Assembly (NCBI GenBank): GCA_017746715.1 | Contig: JAGHZQ010000099.1 | Location: forward strand, 1-64,000 | DNA length: 64,000 nt | From: Cyanobacteria bacterium SBLK | GTDB lineage: Bacteria; Cyanobacteriota; Cyanobacteriia; Cyanobacteriales; Spirulinaceae | Reading direction: 5' to 3' | Shown here: positions 17,340 to 26,822 of the stretch, in pieces | Position numbering within the stretch: position 1 is the first letter of the stretch | Layout of the letters: the number at the start of each line of letters is the position of its first letter | Made by a program: the position numbers and the translations under genes | The notes under the pieces: model-generated | The model's database searches: none | Seen by the model: the letters and a program-made list of their open reading frames with translations, nothing else | Told to the model about the DNA's origin: nothing

Positions 17340-18092
17340 TTATTTGTCCTTTAATTTACTGTTAAAAGGATGAATGACAACCCATTCTAAAAAATCGATA
17401 GGAGCGGTAAGGGTAATAATGACTTCAGGTGCGGGACTTTTTTCTAAATCCACCGATTCGACTTTACCGATCGCGATACCGGAAAGGAATAAATAACTGG
17501 CTGGAGATGTAACAATTGTATCTCCTACTTTGACGCTCGGAACTTTCTCATAAAAAACCATTGTAGCCTTTTCTTTTGTTCCACCTTGTATATAACCCAT
17601 GTCACCACTACGAGTCACTTTTGCTCCCACTTTACTAGTAGGATCGCTAATTAAAAGAACGCGACTGGTATTGGGCGTAACTTTAACAACGCGTCCGACC
17701 AATCCCCCCGGACTGGTCACGATATAACCTTCGCGAACGCCATGATTGCTCCCGCGACCGAGAAGAATTTGCTCCCACCAGTGATCGACGCTCCGACCGA
17801 CAATCGGTGCGGCGATCGTCTCCTGATTTTGCTTTTGAGCGTATTTGAGAAGTTCTCGGAGTTTAACGTTTTCCTTTTCAAATTCGGCAACGCGAGCCTC
17901 GAGTTCCTTAACCTTTGCATCTACCAAATCTTCAGGGGGAGGATTACCCTCAAAGGGGCGCATGACCTGATAGTAGATTTCTGCTACGATCGCGCCTTGG
18001 GTACGACGAATGAATAAGGCTAGACCGAGAACTAGCCCTATTAACATTAATCGAGATCCGTAACGCTCCCACCAACGACGCACTGTAAACAT
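17340..18092 (-). CDS. mreC: Rod shape-determining protein MreC
   Basis: Protein of 250 aa with one N-terminal membrane anchor (residues about 13-32). A coiled-coil follows (about residues 60-95, KVKELEARVAEFEKENVKL), and then the two beta-barrel halves of the MreC periplasmic domain (VGRSVDHWWEQILLGRGSNHGV; GLVGRVVKVTPNTSRVLLISD). It connects cytosolic MreB with the periplasmic cell-wall machinery. It starts with ATG at 18092, 73 nt after mreB and 64 nt before mreD. Confidence 0.93.
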   Translation of the reverse strand: MFTVRRWWERYGSRLMLIGLVLGLALFIRRTQGAIVAEIYYQVMRPFEGNPPPEDLVDAKVKELEARVAEFEKENVKLRELLKYAQKQNQETIAAPIVGRSVDHWWEQILLGRGSNHGVREGYIVTSPGGLVGRVVKVTPNTSRVLLISDPTSKVGAKVTRSGDMGYIQGGTKEKATMVFYEKVPSVKVGDTIVTSPASYLFLSGIAIGKVESVDLEKSPAPEVIITLTAPIDFLEWVVIHPFNSKLKDK

Positions 18093-18165
18093 TATTATTG
18101 TGTGAATCCTTGTTTAAATGACCCGAAGTCAAGTCACGCGCGATCGCGCCAGATAGGCAACGTCA

Positions 18166-19209
18166 CTAAATCGAGCGAGAGCGACCGCTAAAGACCCGTT
18201 CGAGTTCCTTAAAGTTCTCGAGAACGCGACCGGTGCCCAAGACAACGCAACTTAAGGGGTCTGCAGCAACGTGAGTGACGATTCCCGTTTCGTGACTGAT
18301 TAGGGTATCCAATCCTTTTAATAAAGCACCACCGCCTGCCAGCATAATCCCGCGATCGATAATATCGGCAGCCAGTTCTGGAGGAGTTCGCTCTAAAGTG
18401 CGCTTGACGGCATCGACGATGACGGCGAGGGGTTCGCTCATGCTTTCGCGAACTTCTGGGGCTTTAATGGTTACGGTGCGAGGCAAGCCCGATAGCAAGT
18501 GCAAGCCGCGAACTTCCATGGTAATTTCATCATCATCGGGAGAGGGATAGGCAGAACCGATATGAATCTTAATTTCTTCTGCAGTTCTTTCCCCCACCAC
18601 AAGATTGTGAACTTTTTTCATGTATTGGGTAATGGACTCGCTCAGTTCGTCTCCCGCAACTCGGACCGACTCGCTGAGAACGGTGCCTTGCAAGCTGAGA
18701 ACGGCAACTTCCGTCGTCCCGCCGCCGATGTCGATAATCATGTTTCCGGTGGGTTCTGCCACTGGAAGTCCGGCTCCAATTGCTGCTGCTACGGGTTCGT
18801 CAATGAGGTAAACATCCCTTGCTCCGGCTTGGGAAGCGGCTTCCATAACTGCTCGGCGCTCTACGCCAGTTACGCCACTGGGAATGCCGATGACAATGCG
18901 AGGAGAAACGAGGGTGCGTCCTTCGTGAACTTGGCGAATGAAATGCTTGAGCATCAGTTCCGCCGTGTCGAAATCGGCGATGACCCCATCCCGTAGGGGA
19001 CGTAAGGCGACAACGTTACCCGGAGTTCGCCCCAACATTTTTTTCGCGTCTTCTCCGACGGCGAGGGGAACTTTTAAATCTTGGTCGATGGCAACCACAG
19101 ACGGTTCTTGCAGTACGATGCCTTTACCCGAGACATAAACCAAGGTATTTGCGGTACCGAGGTCGATACCCATGTCTCTCGATAATGTAAAGCGACTAAA
19201 TATACCCAC
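18166..19209 (-). CDS. mreB: Rod shape-determining protein MreB (actin homologue)
   Basis: Protein of 347 aa. The phosphate-1 loop MGIDLGTANTLVYV, phosphate-2 region MIDIGGGTTEVAVLSL and adenosine motif IMLAGGGALLKGLD are intact. The protein polymerises on the inner membrane and guides cell elongation. The start is read as GTG 19209 because MGIFSRFTLSRDMGIDLG agrees with family N-termini; an ATG 12 codons in is the alternative. The gene is divergent from ssb. Confidence 0.97.
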   Translation of the reverse strand: MGIFSRFTLSRDMGIDLGTANTLVYVSGKGIVLQEPSVVAIDQDLKVPLAVGEDAKKMLGRTPGNVVALRPLRDGVIADFDTAELMLKHFIRQVHEGRTLVSPRIVIGIPSGVTGVERRAVMEAASQAGARDVYLIDEPVAAAIGAGLPVAEPTGNMIIDIGGGTTEVAVLSLQGTVLSESVRVAGDELSESITQYMKKVHNLVVGERTAEEIKIHIGSAYPSPDDDEITMEVRGLHLLSGLPRTVTIKAPEVRESMSEPLAVIVDAVKRTLERTPPELAADIIDRGIMLAGGGALLKGLDTLISHETGIVTHVAADPLSCVVLGTGRVLENFKELERVFSGRSRSI

Positions 19210-19506
19210 TTCTAAATTTACGCCCCCAAAGTGCGACTGTTTAACTCGATGGTGTCTTGTTTTTTGTAATGTTAATCCATTTTTAGGGATGGAATCGATG
19301 AGGATTTTATTATGTTTTGCCCTTCGCGTCCAGTCAAAAACCGATTTTACCAGTTTTGGAAACGCTATCGATTGCCCCGCAACTGATAAACCATTTCGAG
19401 CGATCGCTTTTCTCGTCAGGAAAAATTTATTTTTTCTCTCGCGATCGCCATCCGCGATCGGCTACACTATTGAGCAGTTGTCGAGAACCAATGTACTTGA
19501 AAGATT

Positions 19507-19854
19507 ATGGGACTCAATATCGTTCATTTGGTAGGTCGTGCGGGACGAGATACAGAAATCAGGCGTCTCGATAGCGGCAGTCAAGTTGCTAATGTTAGCA
19601 TGGCAGTCAATCGCCCCAGTCGCAATGCGCCGCCAGACTGGTTCAATTTGGAAATGTGGGATAAAACGGCGGAGATTGCCGCCAACTACGTCAAAAAGGG
19701 AAGTTTAATCGGCATTGAAGGATCGTTAAAGTTCGAGACTTGGGACGATCGCAATAATCCCGGCATTACTCGCTCCAAACCCGTGATTCGAGTCAATCGC
19801 TTGTACTTGCTCGGCTCAAAGCGAGATATTGACACATCATTTGTTGAACCCTGA
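19507..19854 (+). CDS. ssb: Single-stranded DNA-binding protein
   Basis: Protein of 115 aa, essentially one OB-fold. NIVHLVGRAGRDTEIRRLDSGSQVANVSMAVNR and WFNLEMWDKTAEIAANYVKKGSLIGIEGSL are SSB signatures. It has no glycine-rich linker and no acidic DDDIPF-type tail, which in other bacteria recruits partner proteins; short forms like this are known in cyanobacteria. It is divergent from mreB across a 297-bp spacer in which I see no further gene. Confidence 0.9.
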   Translation: MGLNIVHLVGRAGRDTEIRRLDSGSQVANVSMAVNRPSRNAPPDWFNLEMWDKTAEIAANYVKKGSLIGIEGSLKFETWDDRNNPGITRSKPVIRVNRLYLLGSKRDIDTSFVEP

Positions 19855-20069
19855 TAATAGCAAGGGTTTCAGACATTAACTTGTCCCAAGATGAGAAATT
19901 TACTCGTAATTTACTCATCTTTACACTCTCTTAATACCTGAGACCCTCATTTTTTCGTCAAACTCGCATCGACTTTGTAACATCAAAATTACTCATCCTT
20001 AATATTAAAGTTCAAAGTTTAACATCGATACCTAGTGCTGTCAGCGACTACGACGGATAATTTGATGGT

Positions 20070-20097
20070 GTAGGGAGGTCGTCGGCTACCTCCCTAC
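20070..20097. repeat. Perfect 10-bp hairpin between convergent genes
   Basis: GTAGGGAGGT pairs exactly with ACCTCCCTAC around the loop CGTCGGCT. It sits just beyond the SIMPL gene stop and about 215 nt past ssb, where it could stop or stabilise transcripts from both sides. There is no T tract. The rest of 19855-20103 is AT-rich without a visible gene. Confidence 0.6.
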
Positions 20098-20103
20098 GAT
20101 CGC

Positions 20104-20817
20104 TCAATACCGAATCTGTAAAGTCACCGAAGCACTAACTGTTTGTTCTCCTCCAATAACGGGAGAATCGGCTTGTTGGGGAACTTCCGCCTCCCGAGCA
20201 AATAAAACATTGCCTCGGGTTAAAATCGGCGGTGCAGCGTGACCGATTTGTACGCCGACTACTTCTTGGGGACTTAAGTTTAAAGCATTGAGAACGATGT
20301 TCGCTTGTTCGCGGGCATTTTGCGTGGCTTTAATCAGAGCCTGCTGTCTGGCGGCCTCGATCTCCTCCTCCTCTGCCGTAAAACTGACCCCATTGATGCG
20401 GGTTGCTCCAGTCCGAACCGCCTCATCGATAATATTTCCCGCCCGATCGGTCTCCACCCGAAAGCTAACGGTATTCGAGCCGACGTAGCCGATTAAGACC
20501 GATTCGCCGCCTCGGTTGTTATAACGGGGATTGAGGCGAATTCCCGTAGTTTGTAACTGTTCCACCTTGCGCGATCGCAATAAATTGACGATATCCGTGG
20601 TGCGTCTGGCAATTTCCTGCTGTGCTCGTTCGGCGGTATCGACCTGAATTTCTACCCCTAAATTCACTTGAGTCAACGTGGTGGGAATTTTTTGGATTCC
20701 CGTTCCCGTCACTGTGAGAGTACGTAATAATTGCTCTTGAGCTTCGGCACCCAGGGGGATAAACAGACTGGCAAAGACAAGGACAAAGGCAAAAGAACGC
20801 GATATCGTTGGCATCAT
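20104..20817 (-). CDS. SIMPL-domain (DUF541) periplasmic protein
   Basis: Protein of 237 aa from the ATG at 20817, which has GGGAGA upstream; the longer frame to 20928 lacks a signal peptide at its start. A signal peptide (SFAFVLVFASLFIPLGAEA) is followed by the SIMPL domain: LRTLTVTGTGIQKIPTTLTQVNLGVE at the start, NNRGGESVLIGYVGSNTVSFRV in the middle and AREQANIVLNALNLSPQEVVGV near the end. Family members are periplasmic or outer-membrane-associated oligomers of poorly defined role. Confidence 0.88.
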   Translation of the reverse strand: MMPTISRSFAFVLVFASLFIPLGAEAQEQLLRTLTVTGTGIQKIPTTLTQVNLGVEIQVDTAERAQQEIARRTTDIVNLLRSRKVEQLQTTGIRLNPRYNNRGGESVLIGYVGSNTVSFRVETDRAGNIIDEAVRTGATRINGVSFTAEEEEIEAARQQALIKATQNAREQANIVLNALNLSPQEVVGVQIGHAAPPILTRGNVLFAREAEVPQQADSPVIGGEQTVSASVTLQIRY

Positions 20818-21004
20818 GAGATAATCTCCCGTATCGAGGGTTTTTTCCCATTTTCCCACCCTTGTCTGCCCGTCGCCTGCGGTTGCCTTTTTTGCAACAA
20901 AGTCTTGTACAATAACATTTGTTAACAATTCATTTCCATCGCGTTGAAGGGCGTCAGATTGGCTCGGTCGAATCGATTTGAGGTCTTAGCTGAATGTTAT
21001 CGCC

Positions 21005-21016
21005 CCTCAATTGAGG
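21005..21016. promoter_or_regulatory. Perfect palindrome CCTCAATTGAGG upstream of psbI
   Basis: This 12-bp perfect palindrome lies 37 nt ahead of the psbI start codon. It could be an operator or a leader hairpin. Function is inferred from position only. Confidence 0.35.
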
Positions 21017-21053
21017 AATATTTTTGAACTTTTTTAAAATGTAGGAGCAGCAA

Positions 21054-21170
21054 ATGGTAACGCTTAAAATTGTCGTTTCTCTGGTTGTCACCTTTTTTGT
21101 GGCGCTTTTTGTCTTCGGCTTCTTATCCGGCGACCCCGCTCGGACTCCCAGCCGTCGCAATATGGAATAG
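21054..21170 (+). CDS. psbI: Photosystem II reaction centre protein I
   Basis: A 38-codon gene. The product starts MVTLKIVVSLVV and continues with a single membrane helix ending FVFGFLSGDPARTPSRRNME, matching the usual PsbI length and its conserved FVFGFLS-DPAR motif. PsbI binds the D1/CP43 side of photosystem II and helps assembly. TAGGAG lies 6 nt before the ATG. It is monocistronic in appearance, with the LptD-like gene 222 bp downstream. The spacer has a 23-nt direct repeat (21265-21287 and 21295-21317, two mismatches). Confidence 0.95.
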   Translation: MVTLKIVVSLVVTFFVALFVFGFLSGDPARTPSRRNME

Positions 21171-21392
21171 GTCGAATATTGGGAGTCAGGCGATCGCCGG
21201 CCCATACCCTACCGAATGTTCTATCCAGACTCGAGAGCTACTCGGGTAACAAAATTTACCGGACGGGAATTTTCTCTCGTCCTTTCTATTTTTTGGGAAT
21301 TTTCTCTCATCCCTTCTTATTGACAAGAGTATACACAAACTGAAATCGGACTGCTATTCTAGCAATTCCACCAAATCTCGAGTAGAGACAAA

Positions 21393-24194
21393 ATGCCGCA
21401 CTTCGTTCCCCCCTTCAAACCCGCACCTTCCGTTCTTTCTCCTGCTGCTGCGGACAACATCCAAAAAACTCTGAAAGTCCGCCCCGATCGCGGCATTGCG
21501 TCTCCCGATTTAGAGATTATTCCCCAGCAACAACAATTTTCTCTCCTCGATGATTCTCCTCCCCTGCCGGAAAATTTCGCACCGGAATTTGCCTTTCCCG
21601 TACTGCTTGAATTTTCATCGCCCCTCGAGAGCGAATCTCTAGATATTGCTTTACCGCAGTCCAATGATTTCTCTTCTCCTCCGGCCGGGAAAGTTAAAAC
21701 AAGAACCCCTCTGCTAGACAATTTAGAACGAGAGTTACAACAGTTTCGCCTTGCAGTCAAACCCCCATCCGAACGATGGGATGGCGTACTAGAAACCGTC
21801 GAGGGTCGCGATCGCGGGGAACATCTTCGAAACCGTAGCGTTCCTGAAGGTATAGACCCGCATACGAACGGCACCTCACCCTCTATGTTCACTTCGGAAA
21901 TTCCGCCACTCCCCACTTCAGACGAAACAACTTCCGTTACCCGTCTCAACCCGCAAACACCATTTTCCCCTTCTTTCGATGCCGCCGCCTTCGAGCATGC
22001 CAACGCGATCGCCACTGCACGACCCAGTTTTCCCGAACCGTTAGATCCAATCGAAGAAATCGATTCTTCCGGATTGGGCCAACCCATGTCTCTGGGTTAT
22101 TTGCCCCAGATGGATGCAACCGATATTGCCTTTGATTTTCCCGCTCCCGATACCCTGACCGAGGAAACAGTCGCATTTACCGCTTCAGCCTCCAATTTAG
22201 CAGCCAATCCTCAAACAACCGAGCAAGAAGAAATGCGCCTGCCTTGGTTCGAGTCGGAAACGGGAGGCTTGCAAGAAGAAACCCTCACTAATCTTATCGT
22301 ACAAGAGCGAGGCGGAGAAGCCCGAGAATTCGAGCTAAATTCTCCTCCCGCTCCCTCATCTCCCCAAACCCCTCCCCCCACCGGACTCTTAGAAATTAAC
22401 GCCGATCGCCAAGAATACGACGAAAATCAAAAAGTGGCCTATGCCGAAGGGGATGTGGAGGTGCGCTTTTCTAAATCTGTCGTTACCGCCGATCGCGTTC
22501 GCATTAATCTCCCCAATCGCTTTATGAGAGCAGAGGGAAATGTTGCCCTCCGACGAGGAGATCAAGTCTTGCGGGGAGAAATTTTCGAGTATCAACTCGT
22601 GCAAGATACCGGAACTATGCTGCAAGCATCGGGGGAAATCTATCAACCCACTACCTCCCGCGATTTCGATCCCCTCTCTTTCTCCGAGGCCATTCCCAAT
22701 CCGATCGTTCCCGATCGCCCGTTGAGCGATCGCCTCATTCAACAGCAACCCCTCCAAGATATCCGACAGCAAGAAGGATTGGCCGTCACCATTGGTACGA
22801 GCGTGAGTTCTGAAGGATTGCCCTTTCCCACGAGCGGCACGGAAGGAGAAGTCAACCAATTGCGCTTTCGAGCCGATCGCGTCGATTTCGATAGCGATGG
22901 CTGGCGGGCAACTAATGTTAGTTTCACAAACGATCCTTTTTCGCCTCCCGAGTTGGAAATTCGCGCCGATACGGCGGAATTTAATCGCCTCAATCCCCTT
23001 CAGGACGAAATTCTGACGACCAATTCCCGGATTGTTTTCGATCGCGGTTTTTCTTTGCCTTTATTTCAAGATCGCATTCTCTTAGATCGCAGTCCGGATC
23101 GCGACGGACTCTTTACTCTTGGCATTGACGACATCGATCGCGGTGGACTCTTTATCGAGCGGAGTTTTGGCATCGTGCAAACGCCGAATTTTCGCTGGTC
23201 GGTGACTCCTCAATATTTGTTGCAAAGAGCAGCTTTAGACGAGGGCTTTTTCTCACCACAATCTTTTGGCTTGCGAACGGATCTCGTCGCCGATTTCGAC
23301 CGACGCACGCAACTGCGACTATTTGGCAGTCTCAGCAGTCTGGATTTGGATAATGTGGAAAATAATCTACGCGCTAACATGCGCTTGGATCATGCAATCG
23401 GGGATTTGGGGAGGCCTCACTTATTAACCGGAGAATTTAACTATCGCGATCGCCTCTTTAATGGTTCTCTGGGTTTTCAAACCGTACAAACCAGCTATGG
23501 AGTGGTGTTGACTTCTCCAGAACTGGTGCTGGGAGATAGCAATGTTAATCTGCGCTATCAAGCAGGAGTACAAGTCATTGAAGCAGATACCGATCGCGCC
23601 GATTTATTAGCTGCCGATCGTACGAACAACCGCATTACTCTCACTCGTATCCAAGGTGCGGCTTTCTTGGGTTATAATTTCTATCTTTGGCGAGGAAATA
23701 CCCTACCGCCAACACCAGAAGAAGGGATGCGCTACAGTCCCGTTCCCTTACAACCTTACGTCCAAGTCACCACGGGAATTACGGCAATTTCCGGGTGGTA
23801 CAGCAGTGGCGACACTCAACAATCCATTCAAGGGACTGTAGGATTGCGAGGACAATTCGGACATTTTTCCGATGATTTCTTTGACTATACTGGGTGGAAC
23901 ATTGCCTATTCTCAAGCCGCGATCGCTAATCTGTCCCCGTTTCTCTTCGATCGCATTGCCGATCAGAAAGTCTTATCTTATGGGATTACCCAACAAATTT
24001 ACGGACCGTTTCGACTCGGGTTTCAAAGTTCGCTAAATTTGGATACGGGTCGCGAAATCAGTACCGATTATTTCCTCGAGTACAGTCGCCGAACTTACAG
24101 TATTCAACTCCGTTACAATCCCGTTTTTGAGTTGGGTGCATTGCAAATTCGCATCGGCGATTTTACGTGGAGCGGCTATTCAGAACCATTTTGA
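21393..24194 (+). CDS. LptD/OstA-like outer-membrane protein (DUF3769)
   Basis: Protein of 933 aa. The first 330 residues are proline-, serine- and acid-rich and of low complexity. An OstA/LptA-type domain follows (about residues 330-420, INADRQEYDENQKVAYAEGDVEVRF...RINLPNRFMRAEGNVAL). The C-terminal half has alternating aromatic/polar strands like a beta-barrel, which I take as DUF3769. It is probably the cyanobacterial counterpart of LptD, which places lipopolysaccharide in the outer leaflet. No signal peptide is obvious at the chosen ATG, so the true N-terminus is uncertain. Confidence 0.8.
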   Translation: MPHFVPPFKPAPSVLSPAAADNIQKTLKVRPDRGIASPDLEIIPQQQQFSLLDDSPPLPENFAPEFAFPVLLEFSSPLESESLDIALPQSNDFSSPPAGKVKTRTPLLDNLERELQQFRLAVKPPSERWDGVLETVEGRDRGEHLRNRSVPEGIDPHTNGTSPSMFTSEIPPLPTSDETTSVTRLNPQTPFSPSFDAAAFEHANAIATARPSFPEPLDPIEEIDSSGLGQPMSLGYLPQMDATDIAFDFPAPDTLTEETVAFTASASNLAANPQTTEQEEMRLPWFESETGGLQEETLTNLIVQERGGEAREFELNSPPAPSSPQTPPPTGLLEINADRQEYDENQKVAYAEGDVEVRFSKSVVTADRVRINLPNRFMRAEGNVALRRGDQVLRGEIFEYQLVQDTGTMLQASGEIYQPTTSRDFDPLSFSEAIPNPIVPDRPLSDRLIQQQPLQDIRQQEGLAVTIGTSVSSEGLPFPTSGTEGEVNQLRFRADRVDFDSDGWRATNVSFTNDPFSPPELEIRADTAEFNRLNPLQDEILTTNSRIVFDRGFSLPLFQDRILLDRSPDRDGLFTLGIDDIDRGGLFIERSFGIVQTPNFRWSVTPQYLLQRAALDEGFFSPQSFGLRTDLVADFDRRTQLRLFGSLSSLDLDNVENNLRANMRLDHAIGDLGRPHLLTGEFNYRDRLFNGSLGFQTVQTSYGVVLTSPELVLGDSNVNLRYQAGVQVIEADTDRADLLAADRTNNRITLTRIQGAAFLGYNFYLWRGNTLPPTPEEGMRYSPVPLQPYVQVTTGITAISGWYSSGDTQQSIQGTVGLRGQFGHFSDDFFDYTGWNIAYSQAAIANLSPFLFDRIADQKVLSYGITQQIYGPFRLGFQSSLNLDTGREISTDYFLEYSRRTYSIQLRYNPVFELGALQIRIGDFTWSGYSEPF

Positions 24195-24302
24195 GGAATT
24201 AAGAATTAAGAATTCAAACTGCTCCCAATCTCTCTATTTCCCTGAATTTGGAAAAAGGGAAAAACTAACGAACAACCAACAACCAATAACCAACAACCAA
24301 TA
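24193..24302. repeat. Tandem repeat spacer between LptD-like gene and purQ
   Basis: GAATTAA-type repeats (24195-24213) and AACCAACAACCAATA-type repeats (24268-24302) fill most of this spacer and reach the purQ start codon. Similar words recur at 8890, 27430, 33309 and 47290. Confidence 0.65.
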
Positions 24303-24986
24303 ATGAAATTTGGTATTATTGTTTTTCCAGGCTCGAATTGCGATCGCGATGTGGCTTATGTCACGCGAGATTTACTTCAGCAACCGACGCGCATGGTTTG
24401 GCACCAAGAAACGGATATTAGCGATCTCGATGCGGTGATTATTCCGGGAGGATTTAGCTATGGTGACTATTTGCGATGCGGCGCGATCGCGCGTTTCTCG
24501 CCTATCATGAATAGCGTTCTCGAACACGCGAAACAAGGCAAATATATCCTCGGAATTTGCAACGGATTTCAAATTTTAACGGAAGTAGGACTATTACCTG
24601 GTGCATTAATTCGCAATCGCAATTTGCATTTTATCTGCGATCGCGTTTCTCTGAAAATCGAACGCACGGATCTCCCTTGGACGCAAAATTATCAGTCTCA
24701 ACCCGTGGTAAATTTTCCTATCGCTCACGGTGAAGGACGTTATTATGCTAATTCTGAAACGCTAAAAATGTTAGAAAATAACGGCTGCATTCTCTTCCGT
24801 TATTCAAATTCTGAAGGCAATACAAATCAGAAATACAATCCCAATGGTTCATTACATAATATTGCGGGTCTTGTTAATCAAAAAGGTAATATTTTGGGCA
24901 TGATGCCGCATCCAGAACGTGCCTCGGATTCGGCTTTGGGGGCAACAGATGGCATTCATCTTTTTAAAGGATTAGTAGGAATTTAA
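24303..24986 (+). CDS. purQ: Phosphoribosylformylglycinamidine synthase, glutaminase subunit
   Basis: Protein of 227 aa. A class I glutamine amidotransferase that supplies ammonia to PurL in de novo purine synthesis. FPGSNCDRDVAYV is the PurQ N-terminal motif. The nucleophile Cys is in LGICNGFQIL (about residues 85-94), and the His/Glu pair is in MMPHPERASD near the C-terminus. PurS usually sits just upstream in cyanobacteria, but no small purS-like frame is seen in the 108-bp spacer, so purS and purL must be elsewhere. Confidence 0.95.
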   Translation: MKFGIIVFPGSNCDRDVAYVTRDLLQQPTRMVWHQETDISDLDAVIIPGGFSYGDYLRCGAIARFSPIMNSVLEHAKQGKYILGICNGFQILTEVGLLPGALIRNRNLHFICDRVSLKIERTDLPWTQNYQSQPVVNFPIAHGEGRYYANSETLKMLENNGCILFRYSNSEGNTNQKYNPNGSLHNIAGLVNQKGNILGMMPHPERASDSALGATDGIHLFKGLVGI

Positions 24987-25160
24987 AGTAAGAAGGACTT
25001 ATCCAAAATATCCTTAACCCACCGATCAAAAAAAATCACAATTTCCCAATCAATATCCAATTTTTCTCTATATCCTATTCCTCTTTTTGTTAATGAATAT
25101 AGTGTGATTGTTAGAGCGATCGCTAAAGAATTTAACGATCGACAGATATTAGATTAGTTC

Positions 25161-26654
25161 CTATTTAACATATTCTTCTGAGAATTTAGCAAGTAAACTC
25201 TGATAAACGGGCAGAATTTTTTGATAAACTTCTACATTTTCGGGAATGGGAAAATGTTGCTCTCTTTCCTTTATCATTGTCAAAATAATATCGAGATTAG
25301 TAATATATTTCAGTGCATATAATCCTAAAATAGCCGCACCGAAACAAGAACTTTCTTGTCGATTCGGAATAGCAACTTGACAATTAAAAATATCTGCCAG
25401 CATTTGCCGCCAGAGGGGCGATCGCGTAAAACCGCCACTGGCAATAATTTTTTCACTTTTCCCTGCAAACTTTTCTAAGTTGTCTAAAACCACCGATAAA
25501 TTATAAATCACGCCTTCCAAAACAGCGCGAACTAAATGGGCTTTGGTATGATTTAAAGTTAAACCAAAAAAACTCCCTCGGGCGTAACTATTCCAAATTG
25601 GAGCGCGTTCTCCCGTCAAATAAGGATGAAAAATCAACCCTTCCGAACCGGCGGGAATCGTCTGCGCGATCGCGTTTAATTTGTCGTATCCTTCTACTCC
25701 TTCTAATTCCATTAAATTCTCTTTCAACCACTGCATGACAATCCCGCCATTATTAACGGCACCGCCAACAATCCAATAATTTTCAATTAAAGGATAGCAA
25801 AAGAGCTTATTTTTCCCGTCCAATTGCAAGCGATCGCTAACAGTTCTAATTGCCCCACTCGTCCCAATCGTAACGGCAACAGTTTTCGGAAAAAGTGCCC
25901 CAACTCCCAAATTTGCCAACACTCCATCGCTAGAACCAATAACTGTGGAAATGCCTTCGGGAATGCCGATGGCGATCGCCCTTTCTCGATTGAAAGAAGG
26001 TAAAATATAAGTGGTCGGCACGATTTCCGAGAGTTTATCTTCGGTAATTCCCGCAATATTTAAGGCTTCAGTTGACCATGTTAAAGTATGTAAATTTAAC
26101 AATCCCATCGCAGCAGCTACAGATGTATCGATAAGGTAGCGATCGAACAATTGAAAAATAATATACTCTTTAATAGAAATAAACTTAGCAGTTTGATAAA
26201 AAAGGTCGGGGTATTCGTTTCGCAACCAAACTAATTTAACCAGAGGAGACATGGGATGAAAGGGAATTCCCGTCAAGCGATAAATTTCCTTTTCTCTACC
26301 TTCTTCTTGCAGCAAATGTGCCCATTTTTCTCCTCGCCGATCGGCCCAAGTGATACATTGCGTGAGTAAATTTCCCTTGGCATCAATAGCAATTAATCCG
26401 TGCATGGCGCTGCTAAAGGACAGGCATAAAATCGTTTGCGGATCGATTTGACTTTCCAAAATGACGGTAGAAACGGTTTGCAAAACTGCCGTAAAAATTT
26501 CCTCCGGGTTTTGTTCTGCGGTCAAAGGTGTTGGAGAATACAAAGGATAATTAAGAGTTGCTTGTTGTACAACTGCACCCGCTTCGGAAAAGAGAACCGA
26601 TTTTGTGGAAGTCGTGCCGATATCAACCCCGATGATATAGTTTTTTGCTTTCAT
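25161..26654 (-). CDS. FGGY-family sugar kinase, probable gluconokinase
   Basis: Protein of 497 aa. IIGVDIGTTSTKSVLF is the N-terminal ATP-binding loop, SSAMHGLI the substrate region, and GTSGAIRTV plus ASGGFTRSPLWRQMLADI the C-terminal nucleotide blocks. IGTSGAIR and the overall pattern fit the FGGY gluconokinases (gluconate to 6-phosphogluconate) better than xylulokinases, but specificity cannot be proved by eye. It is a single gene, followed by a gene-free 174-bp spacer towards purQ. Confidence 0.82.
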   Translation of the reverse strand: MKAKNYIIGVDIGTTSTKSVLFSEAGAVVQQATLNYPLYSPTPLTAEQNPEEIFTAVLQTVSTVILESQIDPQTILCLSFSSAMHGLIAIDAKGNLLTQCITWADRRGEKWAHLLQEEGREKEIYRLTGIPFHPMSPLVKLVWLRNEYPDLFYQTAKFISIKEYIIFQLFDRYLIDTSVAAAMGLLNLHTLTWSTEALNIAGITEDKLSEIVPTTYILPSFNRERAIAIGIPEGISTVIGSSDGVLANLGVGALFPKTVAVTIGTSGAIRTVSDRLQLDGKNKLFCYPLIENYWIVGGAVNNGGIVMQWLKENLMELEGVEGYDKLNAIAQTIPAGSEGLIFHPYLTGERAPIWNSYARGSFFGLTLNHTKAHLVRAVLEGVIYNLSVVLDNLEKFAGKSEKIIASGGFTRSPLWRQMLADIFNCQVAIPNRQESSCFGAAILGLYALKYITNLDIILTMIKEREQHFPIPENVEVYQKILPVYQSLLAKFSEEYVK

Positions 26655-26787
26655 TTTGTTTTAAACTTAAACCTAAATCGCCGAAGGGCGATCGCGAGAT
26701 ATAGTAGTTCCAAGTAAGAATGAGACAAATATTTGCTCAAACCCTGTGACAGCAAGGATCGAGTGTCTCAATCTAAATCGAAATGAC

Positions 26788-26803
26788 TATAATTCCCTAT
26801 AAT
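26788..26803 (+). promoter_or_regulatory. Tandem TATAAT boxes upstream of the GST gene
   Basis: Two exact TATAAT hexamers (26788-26793 and 26798-26803) lie 10 nt apart, 20-30 nt before the GST start codon. Either could be a sigma-70 type -10 element. No clear -35 hexamer is seen. Confidence 0.45.
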
Positions 26804-26822
26804 TCAAAAATGAGGAACTGTC

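Noticed and set aside
18499..18996. 165-codon plus-strand frame opposite mreB
   Set aside because: Entirely antisense to a well-conserved gene, with no family resemblance and no ribosome-binding site.
21359..22087. 242-codon minus-strand frame opposite the LptD-like gene
   Set aside because: Ser/Arg/Gly-rich shadow of the low-complexity N-terminal part of the coding strand.
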